Source: Variovorax sp. WDL1 (GTDB taxonomy: Bacteria > Pseudomonadota > Gammaproteobacteria > Burkholderiales > Burkholderiaceae_C). From it: a stretch of DNA of 46,363 nt. The DNA lies in contig NZ_LMTS01000077.1 of the NCBI RefSeq assembly GCF_001541225.1, forward strand, positions 101,108-147,470. The letters run 5' to 3'. Every line of letters starts with the position of its first letter. Positions within the stretch are counted from its first letter, which is position 1. Below are positions 34,432-42,737 of the stretch, one piece after another. The notes beneath the pieces are model-generated. The model saw only the letters and a program-made list of their open reading frames with translations. It ran no database searches and was not told the DNA's origin. The position numbers and the translations under genes are program-made.

Positions 34432-35676
34432 ATGGCGATCGCCCTCGACATCGCGCTGGCACACCTGACGACCCGCAAGCGGCAAACGCTCGTTTCGCTC
34501 ACGGGCGTGGTGCTCGGCGTCGCCTTCTTCCTGGCGGTCTCGGGCCTGATGCGCGGGTCGGAAGAGGACTTCCTCAAGCGGCTCGTGGACAGCAGTCCCC
34601 ACATCACCGTCTACGACGAGGTTCGGCAAGGCCGCGCGCAGCCTGCCGCGCTGCGCTGGCCCGAGGGCGCGGTCCACCTCAGCAATGTGCGCCCGCTGCG
34701 CGAGACAAGGGGCATACGCGGCTGGTCGCAACGCCTTGCGTTCATCGAGGCGCTGCCGGGCGTTCGCGCTGCACCGGTGCTCGCCGATGCTGCCGTGCTC
34801 ACCTTCGCAGGGCGTCAGCAGGGGGTCACCCTGTCGGGCGTCATGCCCGAGAAGATGAAGCACGTGACGACCATCGAGGAAAAGCTGCAGGCAGGCTCGC
34901 TCGACGCGCTCGCAGCCGACTCCAACGGCATCCTGATCGGCCGCGGACTCGCCGACAAGTTCAGCCTGCGCCTGGGGAGCACGCTGCTCGTGCTGGCTGC
35001 CGACGGCACCAGCCGGTCGTTGCGCGTGGTTGGCATCTTCCGCACCGGGAACGCCAGCTACGACGAAGCCCAGGCCTTCGTGCTGCTCAAGCGGGCGCAA
35101 GCGCTGCTGGGCCGGGAGAACCGCGTCAACCGCGTGCTCATCCAGCTCACCGATCCGTACGCGGCCCAGCGCACGGCGAGGGACATCGAGGCCGCCACGG
35201 GCTACAAGGCGGTGTCTTGGATCGAGGCTTCCGAAGACCTGCTGAGCCTGCTGCTGGTGCGCAACATCATCATGTACAGCGTCGTGGCGGCAATCCTCGT
35301 GGTGGCCGCGTTCGGCATCTACAACACGATCTCGACCATCGTGATGGAGAAGACGCGGGACATCGCGATCATGAAGTCGATGGGCTTCCATCCGCGCGAC
35401 CTGCGACGCATCTTCCTCACGGAAGGCCTCATCGTCGGGCTCATCGGCAGCGCCCTGGGCGAGCTGCTCGGCCTGGCGCTGATGCAGGTGCTCGCGCAGA
35501 TCGAGATTCGCCCGCCCGGTGTCACGGAGCTTGTCCGCCTGCCGATGTCGTGGGGCGCCGAGCAGCATGCAATGGCCGCGGGCTTCGCGATGCTCTCCTG
35601 CCTGGCGGCCTCTTATCTGCCCGCGCGGCGCGCAGGCCGCGTGCGGCCGGTCGACATCCTGCGGGGCGCAGCATGA
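34432..35676 (+). CDS. ABC transporter permease (MacB/FtsX type)
   Basis: A 414-residue permease with the MacB/LolCE layout: one N-terminal membrane helix (about 22-42), a large periplasmic domain (about 45-275) and three C-terminal helices forming the FtsX domain (RNIIMYSVVAAILVVAAFGIYNTIS, then EGLIVGLIGSALGELLG and the last near 380). The DIAIMKSMGF coupling segment is present. Unlike MacB, the ATPase is a separate protein. Start ATG 34432 lies four bases after the adaptor stop. The exported substrate is unknown; LolCE-like or metabolite export are both possible. Confidence 0.87.
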   Translation: MAIALDIALAHLTTRKRQTLVSLTGVVLGVAFFLAVSGLMRGSEEDFLKRLVDSSPHITVYDEVRQGRAQPAALRWPEGAVHLSNVRPLRETRGIRGWSQRLAFIEALPGVRAAPVLADAAVLTFAGRQQGVTLSGVMPEKMKHVTTIEEKLQAGSLDALAADSNGILIGRGLADKFSLRLGSTLLVLAADGTSRSLRVVGIFRTGNASYDEAQAFVLLKRAQALLGRENRVNRVLIQLTDPYAAQRTARDIEAATGYKAVSWIEASEDLLSLLLVRNIIMYSVVAAILVVAAFGIYNTISTIVMEKTRDIAIMKSMGFHPRDLRRIFLTEGLIVGLIGSALGELLGLALMQVLAQIEIRPPGVTELVRLPMSWGAEQHAMAAGFAMLSCLAASYLPARRAGRVRPVDILRGAA

Positions 35677-36452
35677 GACGCACGGCCGCTCCGAAGGCGA
35701 ATAGCACCGCAGCCGAAGGCGAAGGTACTCCAGTGGGCAACGCCGAGCCGGGCGCCGGCCCGGTGATTCGCGTCGAGCACGTGACCCGCACGCTCGAGGG
35801 CGAGGTGCCGGTCACCCTGGTCAAGGACGTGAGCCTCGAGATCGACCGCGGCGAGTTCGTCTGCGTGATGGGGCCCTCGGGCTCCGGCAAGTCCTCGCTG
35901 CTCTATCTGCTCGGCCTGATCGACGTGCCCACGCAAGGACGCATCTGGATCGACGGGCAGGACACGAGCGCCTTCGACGAGGACCGGCTCGCCGATTTCC
36001 GGCTCGCGCGGCTGGGCTATGTCTTCCAGTTCCACTTCCTGCTGCCGGAGTTCAGCGCACTCGACAACGTGTCGCTCCCGATTCGGAGGCTCGGACGCCT
36101 CTCGGACCGGGAGGCCGAGGCTCGCGCCGCCGAGCTCCTGGACCAGTTCGGGCTGGAGGGCCACCACCGCAAGAGGCCCAGCCAGTTGTCCGGCGGCCAG
36201 CGCCAGCGCGTTGCCATCGCCCGGGCGCTGGCGAACGATCCGCTCGTGATCCTCGCGGACGAGCCGACGGGCAACCTCGACTCGGCTTCCAGCACCAACG
36301 TGCGCGACATTCTCCGGAGCCTGACCCGCGAGCTTCACAAGAGCGTGGTGGCGGTCACGCACGACACGGACTTCGCCTCCGCCGCGGATCGCCGCATCGG
36401 CATTGTCGACGGGCGCATCGACATGGCATGGCGGCCCGAGCGCGGCGCGTGA
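35673..36452 (+). CDS. ABC transporter ATP-binding protein (MacB/LolD type)
   Basis: A 259-residue ATPase. Walker [11 protein letters not shown]-loop region VFQFHFLL, signature LSGGQRQR, Walker [13 protein letters not shown] and the switch His in AVTHD are all present, so it should be active. An N-terminal extension of about 30 residues is not conserved in the family. The ATG overlaps the permease stop (ATGA). It completes an adaptor-permease-ATPase exporter set. A GC-rich hairpin (36474-36492) after the stop probably ends the operon. Confidence 0.9.
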   Translation: MRRTAAPKANSTAAEGEGTPVGNAEPGAGPVIRVEHVTRTLEGEVPVTLVKDVSLEIDRGEFVCVMGPSGSGKSSLLYLLGLIDVPTQGRIWIDGQDTSAFDEDRLADFRLARLGYVFQFHFLLPEFSALDNVSLPIRRLGRLSDREAEARAAELLDQFGLEGHHRKRPSQLSGGQRQRVAIARALANDPLVILADEPTGNLDSASSTNVRDILRSLTRELHKSVVAVTHDTDFASAADRRIGIVDGRIDMAWRPERGA

Positions 36453-36473
36453 CGCTTCGCCGGCTCCCGCGGA

Positions 36474-36492
36474 CGGCTGCCGCGGCCAGCCG
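36474..36492 (+). terminator. Hairpin after the exporter operon
   Basis: CGGCTG, a CCGCGGC loop and CAGCCG form a 6-bp stem 21 bases after the ATPase stop and just before the next FNR box. No T-run follows; assigned by position. Confidence 0.4.
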
Positions 36493-36496
36493 GAAG

Positions 36497-36510
36497 TTGA
36501 TCTTCATCAA
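36497..36510 (+). promoter_or_regulatory. Perfect FNR box before the Met-rich lipoprotein gene
   Basis: TTGATCTTCATCAA is a full match. A CATACT -10 hexamer (36532-36537) lies 31 bases from its centre, so transcription should start near 36545, about 12 bases before the ATG at 36557. Confidence 0.8.
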
Positions 36511-36556
36511 TGACCCGTCATCCAGGGAATCCATACTGGTGCAAAGGAGCCAGATC

Positions 36557-36919
36557 ATGAAAACCACCCTTCTTGTCGCTGCAGCGATTGCACTCGGCGG
36601 CTGTGCATCCCAGTCCCCCATGCATCACCACGGCGCGTCGCACGGCTCGGCCGCCCGCTACGACCAGCAGATGACGATGATGCGCGACATGCATCAGAAG
36701 ATGAGGGCCGCGAAGACGCCCGAGGAACGGCAGGCCTTGATGGCCGAGCACATGAAGGCCATGCAGGGCGGCATGTCGATGATGTGCGAAATGGGCGGCC
36801 ACGGCAGGGGCATGCGGGGAGACGGCCCTCCCGACATGGCGAAGCGCTGCATGGAAATGAGGGACATGACGACGGAGATGATGCGCGATCGCGAGGCGCC
36901 GAGAGGGCCCGCGCGATGA
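36557..36919 (+). CDS. Met/His-rich lipoprotein of unknown function
   Basis: A 120-residue protein with a short lipoprotein signal: hydrophobic stretch and lipobox LGGC with Cys16 as the lipidated residue. The mature part has 20 Met, several His (a HHH run at 23-25) and two further Cys, in motifs such as MTMMRDMHQKM and GGMSMMCEMGGH. Such composition is typical of periplasmic copper-binding proteins; a loose resemblance to Spy/CpxP-like small helical proteins is also possible. ATG 36557 follows AAAGGAGC. A perfect FNR box just upstream makes it an anaerobically induced envelope protein. The exact role is unknown. Confidence 0.75.
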   Translation: MKTTLLVAAAIALGGCASQSPMHHHGASHGSAARYDQQMTMMRDMHQKMRAAKTPEERQALMAEHMKAMQGGMSMMCEMGGHGRGMRGDGPPDMAKRCMEMRDMTTEMMRDREAPRGPAR

Positions 36920-36952
36920 CGACGGCAGTCCTGCCAGGACGCAGCCCAGCTT

Positions 36953-37008
36953 AAGGAGCCGTTCATCGAATGCCGTGAACATGGCTCCTTGAGCCCACGT
37001 CAGTGGGC
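36953..37008 (+). promoter_or_regulatory. Nested, mutually exclusive hairpins before the thermostable-hemolysin operon
   Basis: AAGGAGCC-GTTCA (36953-36965) pairs with TGAAC and GGCTCCTT (36976-36990) with a two-base bulge. GCCCAC-GTCA-GTGGGC (36993-37008) makes a second hairpin. A third pairing, GGCTC (36983-36987) with GAGCC (36991-36995), would break both. The set may be a terminator of the lipoprotein gene, or a leader that controls the operon starting at 37026. No promoter with FNR box is seen in this gap. Confidence 0.5.
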
Positions 37009-37025
37009 CTGCATCTGGAGCAAAC

Positions 37026-37661
37026 ATGTTCATGGCCACGTCCCTCCACAAGGACGGCGGTGTGTCGCCGGTGCGCGCCAATCGAGCGCCCGCGCGACCA
37101 CCCTTTGAGATCCATTCCCGCGGAGATCCTCGTCGAGCGGAAGTCGAGACATTCATCACGCAGGTCTACGCGAGACGCTTCGGCGCCCGGGTCACGCACT
37201 TCGCACCCGTGCTGGTGAGTCTGCACGACCGTGCCGGCACGCTCGTTGCCGCGGCCGGCTACCGTCATGCCGCGCAGGGCCCCTTGTTCCTGGAACGCTA
37301 TCTCGAAGCGCCGGTGGAACGCGTCATCGCACGGCACGGCAATCAGCGCGCCGCGCGTGCAGACATCGTCGAAGTCGGCCATCTGGCCGCCGGGCGGGCT
37401 GGCGAAGGGCGCCGCCTGATCTATCTGCTGGGTCCGTACCTGGCATCGCAAGGCTTCCAGTGGGTGGTTGGAACCCTGACGCAGGAGCTGCGGCAACTGT
37501 TCGTCAGGATCGGCGTTGCGCCGTTGGAGCTCGGCCACGCCAGCTCGGCGGCGCTCGGTCCGGATGCCAAGGACTGGGGCAGCTATTACGAGCACGGGCC
37601 GCTGGTGCTGGCAGGACACCTTCCGGATGCACTGCGCCAACTGGGCAAGCGCGCGGCATGA
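37026..37661 (+). CDS. Thermostable hemolysin family protein (GNAT-like fold)
   Basis: A 211-residue protein of the family named after the Vibrio thermostable hemolysin. It has no signal peptide and no lytic features. Visible segments are ITQVYARRFGARVTHFAPVLVSL, a GYR segment with PLFLERYL, and VEVGHLAAGRAGEGRRLIYLLGPYL, which resemble a GNAT/acyl-transferase-type core. An enzymatic transferase role is therefore more likely than hemolysis. ATG 37026 follows CTGGAG. Its stop overlaps the start of the AMP-ligase gene (ATGA), so the two work together. Family assignment is good; biochemical role is inferred. Confidence 0.8.
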   Translation: MFMATSLHKDGGVSPVRANRAPARPPFEIHSRGDPRRAEVETFITQVYARRFGARVTHFAPVLVSLHDRAGTLVAAAGYRHAAQGPLFLERYLEAPVERVIARHGNQRAARADIVEVGHLAAGRAGEGRRLIYLLGPYLASQGFQWVVGTLTQELRQLFVRIGVAPLELGHASSAALGPDAKDWGSYYEHGPLVLAGHLPDALRQLGKRAA

Positions 37662-39079
37662 CAGCGCTGGACAATGGGCGGCGCACCTGGAGCGCCGCAG
37701 ACCTCGATACAGCGGCGCACTCCCTTGCACAGAAGCTCACGGCGCAGGGCACGCGCGTGCTGGCCACGCTGATGGACAACACCCCGGCCTGGGTGGTGGC
37801 CGACCTTGCTTGTGCGCAGGCACATGTGGTGCACGTGCCGCTGCCGCTCTTCTTCAGTGCCGAGCAGCTCTCCCACGTGCTCGGCACCGCGGGCGTCGAC
37901 ACGCTGCTGACCTTGGGCGCACTGGCAGCTCGCTGGCCCTCGGCACCTGCGTGCGCCATCGACATTGCCGACGAACCGCTCGTCATGATGCGACTGCCTT
38001 TCCGGGCGCCGCCGATGCCGCCGGGGACGACCAAGATCACCTTCACCTCGGGCACGACCGGTGTACCGAAGGGCGTCTGTCTCAGTGCAGGCAGCATGCA
38101 GAGCGTCGCCAATGGCCTGGTGCAGGCGCTGGATCCGCTGGACATCCAGCGCCATCTTTGCGCACTTCCATTCGCCGTGCTGCTCGAGAACATCGCGGGG
38201 CTGATGGCGCCGCTCGCGCGCGGCGCAACCTGCATCGTGCTGCCGCTGAAGGAACTCGGCCTCCAAGGCTCGTCCAGTTTCGATGCGGCGCGTTTCCATG
38301 CGACCGTGCTGCGACACCAGCCCAACAGCATCATCCTGCTGCCGCAGATGCTGCAGGCCTGGGTTCATCATCTGCTCGAGGCTCGTGGACGCGCCCCGGC
38401 TTCGCTGCGCATGGTGGCCGTCGGCGGCGCCGCGGTCGGATCGCGCCTGATGGCCGCTGCGCGTTCGGTTGGCCTGCCGGCGTACGAGGGCTACGGATTG
38501 TCCGAAGGGGCATCCGTACAAACGCTCAACCTTCCGGGCGCCGAGCGCGACGGGAGCGCCGGGCGCGCGCTGCCGCACGCACGGCTGCGCATCGCGGCGG
38601 ACGGGGAGATCGAGATCGCGGGCAGCCTGTTCTCGGGCTACCTCGGCGACCCGGCCCCTGCACCGGCGTGGTGGCCCACGGGCGACCTCGGCAGCATCGA
38701 CGACGATGGGTTCGTGTACGTGCGCGGGCGAAAGAAGCTGGTACTCATCACCTCCTTCGGACGCAATGTTTCACCGGAGTGGATCGAGACCCAGCTGCGC
38801 GACGAGTCCGCCATCGGCCAGGCCGTGGTCCTCGGCGACGGACAAGCCGCGCTCGGTTCCGTGTTGTGGCCCCTGCGAGCCGAAACCACCGACGCCGATC
38901 TGCAGGCGGCCGTGGACGCCGCGAATACACGTCTTCCCGACTATGCGCGCGTGCATCGCTGGACGCGCGGGCGTGCCGCCTTCGATGCCGCATCCGGGAT
39001 GGCGACGCCCAACGGGCGCCCGCAACGCGCCGCCATCCTGGCGGCGCATGCCGATGCGCTCGGCATTCCCTCGACCTGA
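37658..39079 (+). CDS. AMP-binding (acyl-CoA ligase-like) protein
   Basis: ANL-superfamily adenylating enzyme of 473 residues. The phosphate loop TFTSGTTGVPKG, the A5 motif YEGYGLSEG, the A7 motif TGDLG and the hinge region GRKKLVLITSFGRNVSPEWIE are all present. It would activate a carboxylic acid, perhaps a fatty acid, as the acyl-AMP. Odd feature: the A10 position near the C-terminus, normally a catalytic Lys in GK, reads NGRPQR, with Arg instead. It is also short, lacking part of the N-terminal subdomain of FadD-type ligases. Coupled to the preceding gene; no carrier protein is coded nearby. Confidence 0.85.
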   Translation: MTALDNGRRTWSAADLDTAAHSLAQKLTAQGTRVLATLMDNTPAWVVADLACAQAHVVHVPLPLFFSAEQLSHVLGTAGVDTLLTLGALAARWPSAPACAIDIADEPLVMMRLPFRAPPMPPGTTKITFTSGTTGVPKGVCLSAGSMQSVANGLVQALDPLDIQRHLCALPFAVLLENIAGLMAPLARGATCIVLPLKELGLQGSSSFDAARFHATVLRHQPNSIILLPQMLQAWVHHLLEARGRAPASLRMVAVGGAAVGSRLMAAARSVGLPAYEGYGLSEGASVQTLNLPGAERDGSAGRALPHARLRIAADGEIEIAGSLFSGYLGDPAPAPAWWPTGDLGSIDDDGFVYVRGRKKLVLITSFGRNVSPEWIETQLRDESAIGQAVVLGDGQAALGSVLWPLRAETTDADLQAAVDAANTRLPDYARVHRWTRGRAAFDAASGMATPNGRPQRAAILAAHADALGIPST

Positions 39080-39100
39080 ATCTTCTCGCCCGGAGCTCCC

Positions 39101-39799
39101 ATGAGTTTTTACGAAACCCTGCTCAAGCAAACCGCCGACGCCCGCGCTGGCCTGCTGGCGGCCCCCATCATCCAGGGCTGCCTGCGTGGCGAAGTCTCGC
39201 TCCCAAGCTATGTCGCCTTCCTGCGCGAGGCCTACCACCACGTGCGCCATACGGTGCCGCTGCTGCAGGCCTGCAAGGCGGCGCTTCCCGAACGCCATGC
39301 GTGGCTGCGCGGTCCGCTCGACGAGTACATCGAGGAAGAGCAAGGCCATGACGGCTGGATCCTCGACGACATCCGGGCCTGCGGGGCTGATGCCGACGCC
39401 GTTCGCGAAGGGATGCCCGGCCATGCCGCCGAAGTCATGGTGGCCTACGCGTACGACATGATCGCGAGGCGCAATCCACTGGGCTTCTTCGGCATGGTGC
39501 ACGTGCTCGAAGGCACGAGCGTCTCGCTGGCACTCCTGGCCGCCGACCAGATCCAGGAGACCCTGGCCCTGCCCGACAGTGCCTTCAGCTACCTGCGCTC
39601 GCACGGCACGCTGGACCAGGAGCACACGGCCCAGTTCGCGATGCTCATGAATGTCATCGAGGACCCCAGGGACCAGGCGGACATCGTCCACGCAGCCCGC
39701 GCCTTCTTCCGGCTCTACGGCGATGTGTTCCGCGGCCTTCCCTTGCCACACGCGACCACCGAGGCGCCGAGCCGGGCGGGCATTGGAGCCGCTTCGTGA
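39101..39799 (+). CDS. Heme-oxygenase-like diiron protein (TenA/UndA-type fold)
   Basis: A 232-residue all-helical protein of the heme-oxygenase-like diiron oxidase group (databases: iron-containing redox enzyme). The ligand set seen in UndA and relatives is complete: Glu80-xx-His83, Glu137 in VHVLEGTS, and His168-xxx-Asp172-xx-His175. Enzymes with this set use O2 and iron to cleave or oxidise C-C or C-N bonds of fatty or amino acids. ATG 39101 follows CGGAG. Its stop overlaps the GTG start of the SDR gene. Thiaminase (TenA) function is unlikely given the diiron motif. Confidence 0.82.
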   Translation: MSFYETLLKQTADARAGLLAAPIIQGCLRGEVSLPSYVAFLREAYHHVRHTVPLLQACKAALPERHAWLRGPLDEYIEEEQGHDGWILDDIRACGADADAVREGMPGHAAEVMVAYAYDMIARRNPLGFFGMVHVLEGTSVSLALLAADQIQETLALPDSAFSYLRSHGTLDQEHTAQFAMLMNVIEDPRDQADIVHAARAFFRLYGDVFRGLPLPHATTEAPSRAGIGAAS

Positions 39800-40656
39800 A
39801 GCCCACCGAAGCACGCATCCTGTTGACAGGCGCCTATGGCGGCATCGGCGAGGCTGCCGCCGCGGCGTTCTTCGGGGCCGGTGCCGCACTGATGCTGTCG
39901 GGACGCTCGCCGGCCAAGCTGGCAGCCCAGTCGCGAATGCTGATGGGCCGCACGACCGGCGATCGGCCGCGGGTCGAATGGCGTTCCGCGGACCTCACCA
40001 GCACTGCGGACCTGGCCAGCCTGGCGAGTGACGCGCGTGAATGGCAATGCAACGTGATCGTCCACGCGGCCGGCCTGGCCAGCTTCGGGCATCTCGAGAC
40101 GGCGACACCGGAAAGCATGGCGCGCGTGCTGCAGACGAACCTGTTGGCGCCGATGCTGCTGACGCGGGCCCTGCTGCCCCATCTGCGCGGCCTGCCCCGT
40201 GCCCAGGTGATCTGCGTCGGCTCGGCACTGGGAGGCATCGGGCTGCCCGGCTACAGCATCTACAGCGCGAGCAAGTTCGGCCTGCGCGGCTTCGCGCAAG
40301 CGCTGCGCCGCGAGCTCGCCGACAGCGCGGTGCTGGTGCAGTACCTGGGGCCGCGCACCACCCGTACCGGCTTCAACAGCCGCGAAGTGGAGGCCTACAA
40401 CCGCGCCACCGGAAGCGCGACGGACGACCCTGCCATCGTGGCGCGCTCGATGCTCAGGATGCTCGAAGACGAAGCACCGGAGCGCTTCCTCGGCTACCCC
40501 GAGAAGCTCGCGGTACGCATCAACGGCGTGGCTCCGGCCCTGCTGGACGGCGCCTTCGCCAAGCATCGCCGCAGCCTGCCCGCATTGCCGCGGGAGACCT
40601 CCGGCGAGGCCGGAGACACGACGACCCGCACCGATTCCTTCCCTGTCAATCCATGA
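39796..40656 (+). CDS. Short-chain dehydrogenase/reductase
   Basis: Rossmann-fold NAD(P)-dependent oxidoreductase of 286 residues. Cofactor motif TGAYGGIG at residues 11-18, structural segment VHAAG, and the catalytic Tyr and Lys in YSIYSASKFG are all present. The start is a GTG overlapping the previous stop by four bases. The C-terminal extension of about 60 residues, beyond the usual 250, resembles SDRs acting on lipid-like substrates. It would reduce or oxidise a carbonyl formed in the pathway coded by this operon. Confidence 0.87.
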   Translation: MKPTEARILLTGAYGGIGEAAAAAFFGAGAALMLSGRSPAKLAAQSRMLMGRTTGDRPRVEWRSADLTSTADLASLASDAREWQCNVIVHAAGLASFGHLETATPESMARVLQTNLLAPMLLTRALLPHLRGLPRAQVICVGSALGGIGLPGYSIYSASKFGLRGFAQALRRELADSAVLVQYLGPRTTRTGFNSREVEAYNRATGSATDDPAIVARSMLRMLEDEAPERFLGYPEKLAVRINGVAPALLDGAFAKHRRSLPALPRETSGEAGDTTTRTDSFPVNP

Positions 40657-40666
40657 GGCTTGCGCC

Positions 40667-41350
40667 ATGACGAACCGAGAACACCCATCGCCCACCACAT
40701 TGACTCGACGACGCTGCACGAGCGCCCTGCTCGCCGCCGCCGCACTCGCCGGCCTGCCGCGCATCGCCGGCGCCGCTGGCGTGGAAGAGTCCATCACTGA
40801 ACTGCAGCGGGACTGGGAAGTCATCCGCTACCAGACACCGCCCGCCGAGCGCGAAAAGCGCTTCGAGGCACTCGCCACCAAGGCGCGCCAGGTCAGCGAA
40901 GCGTATCCGGGCCGCAGCGAGCCCCTGGTGTGGGAAGGCATCATCGTCAGCTCATGGGCAGGCGAAAAGGGCGGGCTCGGCGCGCTGGGCCTGGTCAAGC
41001 AGGCCAAGGCGCTGTACGAGGAAGCCATCCGCGTCAACGGCGACGTGCTCGACGGCTCGGCCTACAACAGCCTCGGCGTTCTCTACTACAAGGTGCCGGG
41101 CTGGCCGGTCGGATTCGGCGACAAGGCCAAGGCCAGGGAGCTCCTGCAGAAAGCGCTCTCGCTCAATCCCAAGGGCATCGACCCCAATTTCTTCTACGGC
41201 GAGTACCTGCTCGAAACCAGGCAGCCCGATCAGGCCGTGACTTACCTGGAGCGCGCGATCCAGGCACCGCCGCGGCCGGGGCGGCAGGTGGCCGACGCCG
41301 GGCGTCGCGAGGAGGCACGGGCGCTGCTCGACAAGGCAAAGGCCAGATAG
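40667..41350 (+). CDS. Exported TPR-repeat protein
   Basis: A 227-residue protein. The N-terminus has TRRRC followed by a hydrophobic stretch ending GAAG at about residue 39, which looks like a Sec or Tat signal peptide (a twin Arg is present but the rest of the Tat motif is weak). Tetratricopeptide-like repeats follow (about 85-215), including ALYEEAIRVNGD and ARELLQKALSLNPKG. Ten bases after the SDR gene and on the same strand, so likely the last gene of the five-gene operon. TPR proteins are scaffolds; its partner is unknown. Confidence 0.78.
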   Translation: MTNREHPSPTTLTRRRCTSALLAAAALAGLPRIAGAAGVEESITELQRDWEVIRYQTPPAEREKRFEALATKARQVSEAYPGRSEPLVWEGIIVSSWAGEKGGLGALGLVKQAKALYEEAIRVNGDVLDGSAYNSLGVLYYKVPGWPVGFGDKAKARELLQKALSLNPKGIDPNFFYGEYLLETRQPDQAVTYLERAIQAPPRPGRQVADAGRREEARALLDKAKAR

Positions 41351-41354
41351 AGCA

Positions 41355-42737
41355 TCAACGCTGCGGTGCGGCGAAGCGCACGACGACGCGAACGCCCTGC
41401 CCGTTCGAGCATGTTTCGAAGGCCACCTCCAGCCCGTGCAGCTCGGCGACGCGACGGGCGATGGAAATGCCCAGGCCGCTGCCGCTTTCACGCTGACCGG
41501 CCGGGCGGTAGTAACGCTCCCCCAGCCGGGCCAGTTGCTCGCCGCTCAGGGGTGGTCCTTCGTTCTCCACTTCCAATTGCTCCTCACCGATGCGCAGCGT
41601 CACCGTGCTTCCGCTCGGGGCGTAGCGCAGGGCGTTGTCGAGCAGATTGCGCAGCAGGGCGACGAGCAGGTGTTCGTCGCCGAGCAATGGCATGGGGTAC
41701 CTGCCGCCGGGTGGCCATTCGCACGCCAGTTCGATCCTTCGGCGCTCCGCAAGGGCAAGGCATTCATTCACCGCCTCCTCGACCACGGTCGGCCAACGGA
41801 CCTCCGTCTTCGGCTTCGGCAAGTTGCCGGCTTCCAGGCGGGACAGCGCCAGCATCTGCGCAACGAGACGCCCCATCCGCTCCATGCCGGCGGTGAACTT
41901 GGCCTCGGCTTCGTCGCGCTCAGGCCCGATGGCTGCGCGACGGACCACATCCCACTGGACCCGCAGGATTGCCAGCGGCGTGCGCAGCTCATGGGCGGCA
42001 TCGGCCGTGAAGCGGCGCTCCCGCGCCAGCAACGCCTCGATCCGCGCGAACAGGCCGTTCATGGCGCCGACCAGCGGCTTCAGCTCGGCCGGGGTCGAAC
42101 GGGTGGGAACGGGTTCCAGATCGTCGGCGCCACGACCCTGGAGGTCGGTGGTCAGCTGGCGAAGGGGTTCCAGGGCGCGGCGAACCGCCCAGTTCATGGT
42201 GAGCAGCAGCACGGGCAGCACGAGAAGCCAGGGGATCACCTGGCTTGCCGTGAGGCCGACGACCAGTTCGTCGCGCTCGTAGACCTTCTGCCCGGCGGCC
42301 ACCAGCCATTCGCCGTCGACCGACTGGAGGTAGTAGACGCGCCAACTCTGGTCGCCGATCTCCTCGTCGACAAAGCCCGAACGGTCCTGCCGACGGGGCA
42401 GCTCCGCCCCTTCCCGGTCGGCCAGCAACAGCCGGCCCTGCCCATCCCAGACCGCGACGGCAAGATCGCGCAAGTCGGATTCGCCGGCTGCCTGGCTGCC
42501 TGGCCCCGGCGCCGCCGGCAGTGCACCCGCGCCGATGCCCTTGGTCTCCCTGAGCGTCACCTGCACCTGGCGCGCGAGGCGGATGAGCTCCGTGTCGAAG
42601 AGCTCGTTGACCTCGTGGCGGGCCCGGTCGACGGAGACGACCAGCGCCACGGCCCACACCAGTGGCGCGCATATCAGCAGATAAAGGACAAGCCGGTGCT
42701 GGAGGCTGCGCGGCTCCCGGGCCTTCCGCCCGCTCAT
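41355..42737 (-). CDS. Sensor histidine kinase (QseC/TctE-like)
   Basis: A 460-residue membrane kinase. TM1 (about 16-37), a periplasmic 2CSK-type domain of about 125 residues, TM2 (about 165-187), HAMP-like linker, phosphoacceptor His in FTADAAHELRTPLAIL, N-box LLRNLLDNALRYA, and G2 box SGSGLGISIARR. The G1 box reads VENEGPPL rather than DNGPG, as is common in QseC relatives. ATG 42737 overlaps the response regulator stop by four bases. The signal is unknown; QseC relatives answer to metals, tricarboxylates or other cues. It converges on the TPR gene with four bases between. Confidence 0.87.
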   Translation of the reverse strand: MSGRKAREPRSLQHRLVLYLLICAPLVWAVALVVSVDRARHEVNELFDTELIRLARQVQVTLRETKGIGAGALPAAPGPGSQAAGESDLRDLAVAVWDGQGRLLLADREGAELPRRQDRSGFVDEEIGDQSWRVYYLQSVDGEWLVAAGQKVYERDELVVGLTASQVIPWLLVLPVLLLTMNWAVRRALEPLRQLTTDLQGRGADDLEPVPTRSTPAELKPLVGAMNGLFARIEALLARERRFTADAAHELRTPLAILRVQWDVVRRAAIGPERDEAEAKFTAGMERMGRLVAQMLALSRLEAGNLPKPKTEVRWPTVVEEAVNECLALAERRRIELACEWPPGGRYPMPLLGDEHLLVALLRNLLDNALRYAPSGSTVTLRIGEEQLEVENEGPPLSGEQLARLGERYYRPAGQRESGSGLGISIARRVAELHGLEVAFETCSNGQGVRVVVRFAAPQR

